34,578 bases of DNA from assembly GCA_963169175.1 (NCBI GenBank), contig CAUJFK010000063.1:1-34578 (forward strand), given 5' to 3'. The position numbers were made by a program, and so were the translations under genes. Of this stretch, positions 25,792-32,862 are shown piece by piece. The notes beneath the pieces were generated by a model that was given only the letters and a program-made list of their open reading frames with translations, ran no database searches and was not told the DNA's origin. Each line of letters opens with the position of its first letter. Within the stretch, counting starts at the first letter, position 1. The stretch is from Acidobacteriota bacterium. Its GTDB lineage: Bacteria; Acidobacteriota; Blastocatellia; Pyrinomonadales; Pyrinomonadaceae.

Positions 25792-26916
25792 CTATGGCAG
25801 GGCCTCGATCAACCGTTCAATATCCCCCGAGTTATTAAAGAAATGCGGTGCGATCCGCAGAACATCGTTTCGCGGGCTGACAACAATGTTTTCAGCAATC
25901 AAGCGTTCGGCGATAGAGTTGCAATCCAGGCCGCTGCGATGCCTGATGCACACGATCGCGGACTTCTCACCTGCCTCGCGTGAGCTAACTATTTCATACT
26001 CCTTTGCCGCCAGGCGTTCGCAGAGTTCATCCGACAGGCTCCCCAGGTGCTTTTCGATACGGTCAAGGCCGGTCTCCTTAAGAAGAGTAAGGCTTGCCTC
26101 AAGCCCATAAAACAGCGACGACGCGCCTGTACCGCTTTCCCATGCCAGGGCGTTTGGCTTTAGCGGCTGCGTGCGGTCGCCAAAATCCCAGGGCGTGGCA
26201 ACGCTTATCCAGCCCACAAAAGAAGGTTCTACCCGCTCACGGGCCCGGTCTGATATGTACAGAATGCCGCAGCCTTCGGGTGCGCAAAGCCATTTGTGGC
26301 TCGCTCCCGATGCAATATCAACGAATTGGCCCGGCAGATCGAAACCGCACGCACCCAGGCCCTGAATTACATCTACCGCGAACAAAGCGTCGACGGAACG
26401 CGCCGCCCGGCCAATGCGTTCAAGATCGGCCCGAAAACCCGAGCCATACTGGACCGCACTGATCGCTACCAGCCGTGTCCGGCTGTCGATCATGCCGATC
26501 AGCTCGTCAAGATCGATCCGCCCGTTATGGTCCGGGGACAGCCGCAGTTCCACCCCGAAGCGATCACGGGCCATTCGCCATGGATAGAAATTTGCCGGAA
26601 ATTCGTACTCATAACTAACAATGTTGTCGCCGGCCTTCCAGGAAATCCCGTTAGCTACGGATGCAAAGCCGTCGGACGTATTACGCATGAACGCGACCTG
26701 TTCAGCACGCACGCCAAGCATCTCGGCCACCAGTTCGCGAGCGCGGTTCTTCGTGGCTACCCATTCGGGATAATTTTTTGACCCATTCGCCGAAACGTCT
26801 GTCAATTGAGAGTTTATGGCTTCTATGGCCATTGTCGGGATCGGGGCGACTGCGGCACTGTTCAGATAGTTATAGGTCGCAAGAGCTGGAAAATGTGCTC
26901 GAATTTGGTCGTTCAT
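25792..26916 (-). CDS. Class V aminotransferase-fold PLP enzyme
   Basis: The 374-residue protein has the class V fold. The aspartate that binds the pyridine nitrogen is in ALFAVDVIQGLGA (D182), and the PLP lysine is Lys208 in SGASHKWLCAPEGCGILYI. N-terminal NYLNSAAVAPIPTMA and RNTSDGFASVANG match cysteine-desulfurase/isopenicillin-N-epimerase-like members. No conserved Cys loop of NifS/IscS is visible near the C-terminus, so a role in Fe-S assembly is not supported. Substrate unknown. Confidence 0.9.
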   Translation of the reverse strand: MNDQIRAHFPALATYNYLNSAAVAPIPTMAIEAINSQLTDVSANGSKNYPEWVATKNRARELVAEMLGVRAEQVAFMRNTSDGFASVANGISWKAGDNIVSYEYEFPANFYPWRMARDRFGVELRLSPDHNGRIDLDELIGMIDSRTRLVAISAVQYGSGFRADLERIGRAARSVDALFAVDVIQGLGACGFDLPGQFVDIASGASHKWLCAPEGCGILYISDRARERVEPSFVGWISVATPWDFGDRTQPLKPNALAWESGTGASSLFYGLEASLTLLKETGLDRIEKHLGSLSDELCERLAAKEYEIVSSREAGEKSAIVCIRHRSGLDCNSIAERLIAENIVVSPRNDVLRIAPHFFNNSGDIERLIEALP

Positions 26917-26949
26917 ATATTAAAAGAGGTTCCCACAAGCCGGCTGCAC

Positions 26950-26975
26950 TACCGCGAATGACGCGAATCAAGAAT
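26950..26975. repeat. CGCGAAT-type short repeat remnant
   Basis: ACCGCGAATGACGCGAATC has two CGCGAAT units four bases apart. It lies in the 219-bp gap upstream of the signal peptidase gene. Only one copy is seen here, so the repeat family is an inference. Confidence 0.3.
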
Positions 26976-27135
26976 CGAAAGCCCACGAAACGACATTTTT
27001 GTTTTGGGAACGGTGCATGTATAGGCTTTGGGCCCAATAAAAATCTTTGACAAACCCCGTGGCCGATTGTAACTTCTAAGATGGTGGAACGCGCTAGAGC
27101 GCTCATGGGCGTTCTTTCAATCTTTAGTAACCAGT

Positions 27136-27837
27136 ATGTTCGAGTTTCGCAGGAAAAACCAAATCGAATTTGGCATGATCTCGCCAGGTGACGACCCCGA
27201 CATCGATGTCGTCCGCACGCGGCGTGAGTCGCGGCAAGGACTTTGGATGGAGAGCCTTCGCCTTGTGCGTGATGTTTTTCTGATCATTGTGGTCTTTGTA
27301 CTTCTCGGCGTGTTTGCGGTGCAGCCGGTTGTTGTCGAGGGCACATCGATGCTGCCGCAGCTGCATGACGGCGAACGGCTTCTGGTCAACAAGCTTGTTT
27401 ACTATAAATGGCGAAGTGTTAGCTGGGGCCATTTGGAACGCGGCGATATTGTCGTTTTCTGGTACCCGAGCGACCCGGATAAAAGCTACGTCAAGCGGGT
27501 TATCGGCCTTCCGGGCGAGACGGTCGAGGTCCGCAACGGCAAGGTTTATATTAACGGCCACGAATTGGTCGAACCCTATATCGACACGATCCACAACCAA
27601 AACCTTCGCGAAAACATCATCAAGGCCGTCGATCAGCATTATTACTTTGTAATGGGCGACAACCGCGACAATTCTTCTGATTCGCGTATCTGGGGCCTCG
27701 TGCCCGAAAAGTACATCTACGGCAAAGCCTTCTTTCGTTACTGGAGCCCGTCAAAAGCAGGATTCCTGGAACACGGCGACTACGACATCCCCGAACCGAA
27801 AACTCTTGAAGAGCTAAAAGCTGAAGAGCAGGAGTAA
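27136..27837 (+). CDS. lepB: Signal peptidase I
   Basis: Removes signal peptides from exported proteins at the outer face of the inner membrane. The single membrane anchor (about 44-63) is followed by the catalytic serine motif VEGTSMLPQL (Ser71) and the lysine motif SYVKRVIGLPGE (Lys120). The C-terminal box YFVMGDNRDNSSDSRIWGLVP is complete. The 233-residue reading from 27136 has no Shine-Dalgarno sequence. An ATG at 27247 (MESLRLVRDVF) has AAGGA six bases upstream and would give 196 residues with the anchor kept. The many exported proteins in the window are natural substrates. Confidence 0.95.
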   Translation: MFEFRRKNQIEFGMISPGDDPDIDVVRTRRESRQGLWMESLRLVRDVFLIIVVFVLLGVFAVQPVVVEGTSMLPQLHDGERLLVNKLVYYKWRSVSWGHLERGDIVVFWYPSDPDKSYVKRVIGLPGETVEVRNGKVYINGHELVEPYIDTIHNQNLRENIIKAVDQHYYFVMGDNRDNSSDSRIWGLVPEKYIYGKAFFRYWSPSKAGFLEHGDYDIPEPKTLEELKAEEQE

Positions 27838-27862
27838 ATATCTACGCACTGGAACATCGGGG

Positions 27863-27893
27863 GGCACAGTGATATTAACCTCTTCACTGTGCC
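27863..27893. terminator. Inverted repeat in the convergent lepB / LytTR-regulator gap
   Basis: GGCACAGTGA (27863-27872) pairs perfectly with TCACTGTGCC (27884-27893) around 11 nt. It sits 25 bp past the lepB stop and 27 bp past the response regulator stop. It could end transcription from both sides, but no T-run follows, and its right arm merges with a CACAGAG-type repeat. Confidence 0.5.
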
Positions 27894-27913
27894 ATGAGTG
27901 TCTCTGTGGTAAA
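27884..27913 (-). repeat. Degenerate dispersed repeat, CACAGAG type
   Basis: On the minus strand it reads TTTTTACCACAGAGACACTC followed by ATGGCACAG, close to the in-frame copy at 19748. Confidence 0.5.
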
Positions 27914-27919
27914 AATCCC

Positions 27920-28687
27920 TCAAACCTGATTCTCGAACAACTCAAGCAGTCTTTCGCGGTAGTTGCGGCTTAGCGCCAACTCGGTACCGTTTCTCAGGAT
28001 CACCGCGTAATCACCGCTGAACATGGGATGCAGTTCCTTGATGCGGTCGATGTTGACGACCGTCGAGCGATGGATCCTGAAAAACTTGTCCGGGTCGAGC
28101 TTTGCCTCGATTCCGTTCATCGTCTCGCGGATCATATGCGACTCGCGGCCGGCGTGCAGCTTTACGTAATTGCCCGCCGCCTCAATATAGTCGATGTCAT
28201 CGACCTTAAGGAAAAACACACGGCCGACCGATTTTACGACCAGGCGTTCAAGGTATTTCTTTTCGGTCTTTAGATCTTTGATCAGCGAGGCGAGCCGCTC
28301 ATCCAATTGGCCTATGCGCTTTGTCTCGATCTGGCTGCGGGCGTGCTCGACCGCCTTGTGAAGGCGTTCGCGATTGAAGGGTTTCAACAGATAATCAAGG
28401 GCGTGCACATCAAACGCCTGAATGGCGTACTGATCGTAGGCGGTAACAAAAATGACCGCGGGCATCGCTTTTTCATCCAGGGCCTTGACCACCTCAAACC
28501 CGTTCTTTTCGGGCATTTGAATGTCAAGAAATACGAGGTCCGGCCTCTGCTCTTTGATCGCCCGAACAGCTTCCCGTCCGTTGCCGCATTCGCCGATGAT
28601 CTGAATTTCATCCTCGTCGCGCAGAAATCGCCGCACCCGATCGCGTGCCAATGGTTCATCATCGACGATCAAAGTATTGATCTTCAT
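27920..28687 (-). CDS. LytTR-family response regulator
   Basis: The 255-residue protein has a receiver domain (1-118) with Asp55 in LVFLDIQMPEKNG and Lys in LDYLLKPFNRERL. A LytTR DNA-binding domain (about 150-255) follows, containing VDDIDYIEAAGNYVKLHAG, FFRIHRSTVVNIDRIKEL and a C-terminal LALSRNYRERLLELF. It is of the AlgR/LytR type. Its start overlaps the stop of the LytS-type kinase in ATGA, so the two are translationally coupled and form a pair. Confidence 0.95.
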   Translation of the reverse strand: MKINTLIVDDEPLARDRVRRFLRDEDEIQIIGECGNGREAVRAIKEQRPDLVFLDIQMPEKNGFEVVKALDEKAMPAVIFVTAYDQYAIQAFDVHALDYLLKPFNRERLHKAVEHARSQIETKRIGQLDERLASLIKDLKTEKKYLERLVVKSVGRVFFLKVDDIDYIEAAGNYVKLHAGRESHMIRETMNGIEAKLDPDKFFRIHRSTVVNIDRIKELHPMFSGDYAVILRNGTELALSRNYRERLLELFENQV

Positions 28688-29829
28688 TCCGCGCTTTCGT
28701 CAAACTGTCTCGCCGCCCGCGGGACGAGCGTACATTGCCTGTACGGGATCACCAGATCGACCGCCAGGCCGGTCACTTCTTCATTTCTAAGCAGAAATGA
28801 ATGAGCTTCTCCGTACAGATGCCGCAAGCGGCGGCGTGTGTTCGATATACCGACGCCTTCGATAAGATGTTCAAGATCGCCGGCGGGCACGCCAAGGCCG
28901 TTGTCACGCACGGTCAGCGATAAATTGCCATTCCGCCGCGAGGCATCGATCTCGATCTTGCCGCCGTCCGACCGCGGGCCGATGCCGTGCTTGATCGCGT
29001 TTTCGACCAGCGGCTGCAGGATCATATTCGGCACGCTTGCGTCCAAGGTTTCGGGCGCGATATGCATCTCGACCTTTAGCCTGTCGTGAAACCGCGTTAG
29101 TTCTATCTCAAGATATTTTTCCAGAAATTCGAGTTCCTGCTTGAGCGATATCTCCTGCACTTCAAGATTTTCGAACGACATTCGAAGCAGGTCGCTGAGG
29201 TCTGAGATCATTCGCTCGGCCGATTCGGGATCGCGGTAGATAAGTTCCGAGATGGCGTTCAGAGTGTTGAAAAGAAAATGCGGGTGAAGCTGCATTTTTA
29301 ATACCTGCAGCCGCGTCGTTGCCAACCGAGCCTCAAGCTGCGAGGTGCGCAATTCGCGCTCGCGGTATTTGCGGTAATAACGGATCGCCTGCTGAAACCC
29401 GAGAACGCCCCAATAGATGGCGACGCCGAGGTGGACATTCACAAGCAGCAAGATCTTGAATTTTTCAAAATAGGTCGCATCGGCAAACCGCTGCATATAG
29501 CCGAGCTTTGGCAGGATGAACGCATCGACCGAAAGCTGAACGACCGCGACGACAATGCTCGCGACAAAATGAACGGGCAGGCTCAGTTTCCAACCGCCGT
29601 TCTCGAACGTAAATTTTCGCCCCAGCCAGAGAATGAACGGACTGATCAAAAACCACACATACCCGGACGAAAGCTGCCACGTCAGCACCCGCCAGAAAGG
29701 CGTCGGGTTTTCGGACAGCCGGCTTTGCAATGCCACCTGGCTTGTAAAAATAAGCCCAAGCAAGGTCCAAACACCCCATATCGCCAGCCATTTCAGGTGC
29801 CTTTTCTCAAGAGCGGATTCAAGGTTCAT
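28684..29829 (-). CDS. LytS/YehU-type sensor histidine kinase
   Basis: The 381-residue protein has four likely membrane segments in the first 150 residues, a short coiled coil (RYYRKYRERELRTSQLEARL) and the His_kinase domain motif QLHPHFLFNTLNAISEL with His184. An HATPase domain follows with ILQPLVENAIKHGIG (N box) and LTVRDNGLGVP (G box). It lacks the GAF/5TM-Lyt domain of LytS itself, so the ligand is unknown. It is the upstream gene of the two-gene operon with the LytTR regulator. Two palindromes lie 34-69 bp upstream of its start. Confidence 0.93.
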   Translation of the reverse strand: MNLESALEKRHLKWLAIWGVWTLLGLIFTSQVALQSRLSENPTPFWRVLTWQLSSGYVWFLISPFILWLGRKFTFENGGWKLSLPVHFVASIVVAVVQLSVDAFILPKLGYMQRFADATYFEKFKILLLVNVHLGVAIYWGVLGFQQAIRYYRKYRERELRTSQLEARLATTRLQVLKMQLHPHFLFNTLNAISELIYRDPESAERMISDLSDLLRMSFENLEVQEISLKQELEFLEKYLEIELTRFHDRLKVEMHIAPETLDASVPNMILQPLVENAIKHGIGPRSDGGKIEIDASRRNGNLSLTVRDNGLGVPAGDLEHLIEGVGISNTRRRLRHLYGEAHSFLLRNEEVTGLAVDLVIPYRQCTLVPRAARQFDESAE

Positions 29830-29862
29830 CTTTGTTCTCTTTTATCACCGAAGCGTGCATTC

Positions 29863-29898
29863 CACAATAACAGTTGTGATAAAGCGATAATTATCGCT
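29863..29898. promoter_or_regulatory. Two adjacent palindromes upstream of the LytS-type kinase
   Basis: CACAATAACAGTTGTG (29863-29878) has 5-bp inverted arms. AGCGATAATTATCGCT (29883-29898) is a perfect 16-bp palindrome. Their position just upstream of the kinase/regulator operon is suitable for an operator or autoregulatory site, though LytTR sites are usually direct repeats. Confidence 0.55.
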
Positions 29899-30042
29899 GA
29901 CGACCGGACTTTTCTTTCGTCAAGTCTGGCCCGCGGCAGATTCAAGGTAGGCCGCTGTAGTTAACAGCATCTTGTTCGCGGGTTTTCTTATCTTCTTTCT
30001 TCTGCTTCATGGTCAAGGGCCCAGGCTTTGCGGCCATGAAAG

Positions 30043-30118
30043 ACACGGATCAAGAAAGTGAATCACACGTACTTTGTGCCCTTTGTGTCTTCAACTTGGT
30101 GAGCTTTGTGTTAAGAAA
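30043..30118 (-). repeat. Degenerate dispersed repeat, CACAAAG type
   Basis: On the minus strand it reads TTAACACAAAGCTCACCAAG, then GAAGACACAAAGGGCACAAAG, and further on a GATCCGTGTC unit. It is longer and more eroded than the copy in the ABC exporter. Confidence 0.5.
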
Positions 30119-30252
30119 AACCATTAACACGAATACCGTAAACGGCGGACACAAAATTCGTCGAACCAGAAGAGATCGGCAAGAACTATTTCCAAATTAT
30201 CGTTTTCAGTCCACTAGTACCGATCTATCTCGCAGGCGTATAATTCTAAATT

Positions 30253-30465
30253 ATGAACGAATCAAGGGAAGCACTGGAAAACCGCAGAAACGAGATACTT
30301 GCACAACTTCGCGAAAGCAGCGACGATCTCCAGATCGAACTCGACCGCGACCCCGAGGAACAAGCAATTCAGTTAGAACAATTCGACGTCCCCGCCACAT
30401 TCGCCGCAAACCTCCGCCGCGAACTGGCTCAGGTCGAAGAGCAATTGGACACGTTCGATGGCTAA
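30253..30465 (+). CDS. Small coiled-coil protein, TraR/DksA-like without zinc finger
   Basis: A 70-residue, strongly charged, almost entirely helical protein. MNESREALENRRNEILAQLR and the later ANLRRELAQVEEQLDTF form two heptad-like helices joined by DRDPEEQAIQLEQFDV. The layout (helix, acidic turn with D-x-x-E-x-A, helix) resembles the coiled coil of TraR/DksA proteins, which reach into the RNA polymerase secondary channel. The cysteine zinc finger of that family is absent. The start has no strong Shine-Dalgarno sequence. The composition is convincingly coding; function is inferred only. Confidence 0.65.
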   Translation: MNESREALENRRNEILAQLRESSDDLQIELDRDPEEQAIQLEQFDVPATFAANLRRELAQVEEQLDTFDG

Positions 30466-30694
30466 GGCCCAACTAAGAAAATAACGCCTCGCTTAGCCTT
30501 GGACCAAAAGTAAAAAGTTGTTGACTAATCCGGAACATGCGAGTAGTTTGATCGCATGCAAGAGCACGTGTCTTCTGGATAGAGAGCATTTCCGAACAAT
30601 CTGGCAGGCACGGTTGTGTACCAGCTTTTGTGTGCGATTATGCGCAGTTTATCCTTCGAAAGACGTATTAGCGATTAGCCATCCGGAGGATGAG

Positions 30695-30805
30695 ATGACT
30701 AGAAAACAATCGGCGATTATAGCACTGGGCATTCTCGGAGCGATAGGCGCCATAGGACTCGCTACAGTTCGACGTGCTCAAAATGATGACAATTCGGGGG
30801 GATGA
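30695..30805 (+). CDS. 36-residue predicted membrane peptide
   Basis: The start has the best Shine-Dalgarno sequence in this part of the window, GGAGG 5 nt before ATG. The peptide begins MTRKQSAI, has one hydrophobic Gly/Ala-rich segment (IIALGILGAIGAIGLATV) and ends in a polar tail RRAQNDDNSGG. A longer frame from 30518 exists, but its first 59 codons are Cys-rich and look non-coding. It precedes the accessory 263-aa gene by 54 bp. Function unknown. Confidence 0.55.
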   Translation: MTRKQSAIIALGILGAIGAIGLATVRRAQNDDNSGG

Positions 30806-30859
30806 CATAACCTTTAGTTAAAGCATTCTTGAAAAAAAATTAAGTAGGAGATAAAAACA

Positions 30860-31651
30860 ATGAAAATATTTGTCGGATTTCTCTTAGCTGTGAGTATTGT
30901 TGTTTTCGGAATTTTCTTTGCGACGCCCGCAACGAAAGGGCAAAAGGAAGAAATGGATGAGGCAACCGTTGTTCGGAGAGGACAAGTAACTGAAAAAGAG
31001 CGGGAGTATAGTGAAGAGTACAAAAAGCTGTATTCATACCGTCAAGGACGCAAATTAACTGAGCTAAGCGAGATTGGCAAACGCAAAGGAAACAAACAAG
31101 AAGCTGGGGTTTCTATCGGATTGCCTCTTGTTCCCACTATTGGAAATGCACCGGGAACATCGGCTTCAGAATTTTTGGAAGAATTATCTTGTAATGCAGA
31201 TGCCGTAGTAATTGGGACTGTTAAAAGTAAGGTATCACATTTAACTGCGGATGAAACGTTTGTTTATACCGAGTACGACTTTTTAGTTGAAGATATAGTC
31301 AAAAATAATTCCGCTTCTCAAATTAAAGTCAATAATAGCATCCAATTCACTCGTCCAGGCGGTTTAATAAAACTCGACAATCAAGCAATTCGAGTGGAAG
31401 ATAAATCCTATCCGCCACTCGGAAAACATAAGAAGTATCTCTTATTCCTTAAATTCGTACCTTCGGCGAATGGTTACATTGTGTCTGACGCTAGAGGCGA
31501 TTTTATACTTGAAGATAATTCGTTCAGAAAAATCTCAAGGCTTGAAGTTCCTAGAGAATTGGAAAGTAAAAATGAGCCTCAAACATTGTTGGGCGAAGTT
31601 CGTAACTCTGTTTCCTCTGATTGTCACAATTCAACAGGGGGAAATCAATGA
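30860..31651 (+). CDS. Exported protein with a possible TIMP/NTR-like OB fold
   Basis: The 263-residue protein has a signal peptide (MKIFVGFLLAVSIVVFGIFF, ATPA) and AGGAG nine bases before the start. After a charged linker (27-100) comes a domain starting SCNADAVVIGTVKSKVSH (Cys111). It continues FVYTEYDFLVEDIVKNN, SIQFTRPGG and HKKYLLFLKFVPSANGYIV, ending with Cys255. A Cys-x-Ala-Asp start, a strand reading through Y-x-F-x-V-E-x-I-x-K, and K-x-Y-L-L-F before a Gly turn recall the N-terminal OB fold of TIMP metalloproteinase inhibitors. Sequence identity is low and only two Cys are present. The gene is markedly AT-rich. Its stop TGA lies inside the target duplication of the IS element that separates it from a metalloprotease gene. 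Confidence 0.7.
   Translation: MKIFVGFLLAVSIVVFGIFFATPATKGQKEEMDEATVVRRGQVTEKEREYSEEYKKLYSYRQGRKLTELSEIGKRKGNKQEAGVSIGLPLVPTIGNAPGTSASEFLEELSCNADAVVIGTVKSKVSHLTADETFVYTEYDFLVEDIVKNNSASQIKVNNSIQFTRPGGLIKLDNQAIRVEDKSYPPLGKHKKYLLFLKFVPSANGYIVSDARGDFILEDNSFRKISRLEVPRELESKNEPQTLLGEVRNSVSSDCHNSTGGNQ
31642..31651 (+). repeat. Target site duplication, left copy
   Basis: AAATCAATGA directly abuts the left end of the IS element and is identical to 32853-32862. It contains the stop codon of the 263-aa gene. IS256-family elements usually duplicate 8-9 bp, so one or two bases of match may be chance. Confidence 0.9.
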
Positions 31652-31719
31652 GGGTGTAAATTATTTTGTGTAAATGGTCATTGAGAGCGAACTGAGATAA
31701 GTTTGGCTGAGGAGAAAAG

Positions 31720-32702
31720 ATGACCACAGACAAGAAGAGGATCGAGGACGAGATCATTGACAATTTGCTGAAGGATTACAAGGAACCTGAAGATTTGATT
31801 GGGGAGAACGGGCTGTTGAGGGAGTTGACAAAGCGGCTGTTGGAGCGAGCGATGTCGGCGGAGATGACGGAGCACGTGGGGTACGAGAAGCATGCAGTTT
31901 CGGGTCGGAACAGCGGGAATTCTCGGAACGGGAAAACGGCAAAGACGGTGAAGGGGACGTTCGGGACGCTGCCTATAGAGGTGCCGCGAGATCGGAACGG
32001 GACGTTCGAGCCGAAGATCATCGGGAAGCATCAGACGCGGTTCACAGGTTTTGACGAGAACATAATATCGCTGTATGCGCGAGGGCTTTCCGTAAGGGAG
32101 ATAAAGCAGCATTTGGAAGAGATCTACCAGGTGGAGGTATCGCCGGGGCTGATCTCGGCGGTGACGGACGAGGTGATCGACGAGGCGAAAGCGTGGCAGG
32201 ACCGGCCGCTTGAGAGCTTCTACCCAATCGTTTACATGGACGCATTGGTCTTCAAAATAAGAGATGGAGCAACGGTTCGGAACAAGGCTGTCTATCTTGC
32301 GATAGGCGTAAACATGGACGGGATGAAAGAGGTCCTGGGGCTGTGGATAGCCCAGACGGAAGGTGCGAAGTTCTGGCTGCAAGTGGTGACAGAATTGAAG
32401 AACCGGGGATTGGACGACATCCTGATCGCATGCGTTGACGGGCCCGCGTCGTCCCGTTTTTCGCACATCCGCCGGAGATCAGACGCGTGATCTACACGAC
32501 CAACGCAATCGAGTCGCTGAACATGTCGCTGCGAAAAGTGACGAAGGCCCGCAGTTCGTTCCCGAATGACGAGGCCGTCATAAAATTGCTCTACCTGGCA
32601 CTGCGGAACATCGCTAAAAAATGGACAATGCCCATCCAAAACTGGAAGGCCGCCCTCAATCGCTTCGCGATAATCTACGAAGATCGCGTCCCCATCGACT
32701 GA
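31720..32702 (+). pseudogene. IS256-family transposase, deletion and frameshift
   Basis: A mutator-type DDE transposase. The first frame (31720 onward) carries the N-terminal HTH region and the motifs YMDALV (D174) and CVDG (D240), 66 residues apart as in IS256. Immediately after CVDG the sequence jumps to ARVVPFFAHPPEIRRVIYTT in another frame, which continues NAIESLNMSLRKV (catalytic Glu) to the normal C-terminus EDRVPID at 32702. The alpha-helical insertion domain between the second Asp and the Glu is missing, and the loss is not a multiple of three. All three catalytic residues survive but are no longer in one reading frame. The first frame ends at a stop at 32490. Confidence 0.95.
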
Positions 32703-32712
32703 ACCGAAAACC

Positions 32713-32767
32713 GGCTGTGGGAATGTGGAAAAGCCTCAAAAGCAGGCTTTCCCACATTCCCACAGCC
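32713..32767. repeat. 24-bp near-perfect hairpin at the IS 3' end
   Basis: GGCTGTGGGAATGTGG and the eight bases to 32736 pair with 32744-32767 (AGGCTTTCCCACATTCCCAC then AGCC), with one mismatch and a 7-nt loop. It starts 10 bp past the transposase stop, inside the IS. It may block transcription leaving or entering the element. Confidence 0.8.
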
Positions 32768-32852
32768 ACTACCACTACTACTAGAAAAACAGAAATGAAG
32801 AAGGAAAACAAAAACCAAGAAAGATCGTTTACACAAAAAACTTGACACTACC

Positions 32853-32862
32853 AAATCAATGA
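32853..32862 (+). repeat. Target site duplication, right copy
   Basis: AAATCAATGA follows the right inverted repeat directly and is identical to the left copy. It contains the ATG start codon (32859-32861) of the metalloprotease gene. Confidence 0.9.

Larger units (their letters stand above)
29830..30252. other. Intergenic region between LytS operon and the small coiled-coil gene
   Basis: This 423-bp region contains the two palindromes at 29863-29898 and, at 30043-30118, a minus-strand dispersed repeat. No gene is supported. Confidence 0.4.
31652..32852 (+). mobile_element. IS256-family insertion sequence, internally deleted (1201 bp)
   Basis: Terminal inverted repeats are at 31652-31679 and about 32825-32852: GGGTGTAAATTATTTTGTGT at the left aligns with the complement of the right end, TAGTGTCAAGTTTTTTGTGT, then TAAAnGnTC in both. 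Perfect 10-bp direct repeats flank the element. It contains one broken transposase gene. The expected D-to-E distance in IS256 implies roughly 250 bp lost, so a full copy would be about 1.45 kb. It cannot move by itself but could be mobilised by an intact relative, since both ends look functional. Confidence 0.93.

Noticed and set aside
30518..30694. Extension of the 36-residue peptide to 95 residues
   Set aside because: The extra part is Cys-rich, without family features, and lacks the strong ribosome site found at 30695.
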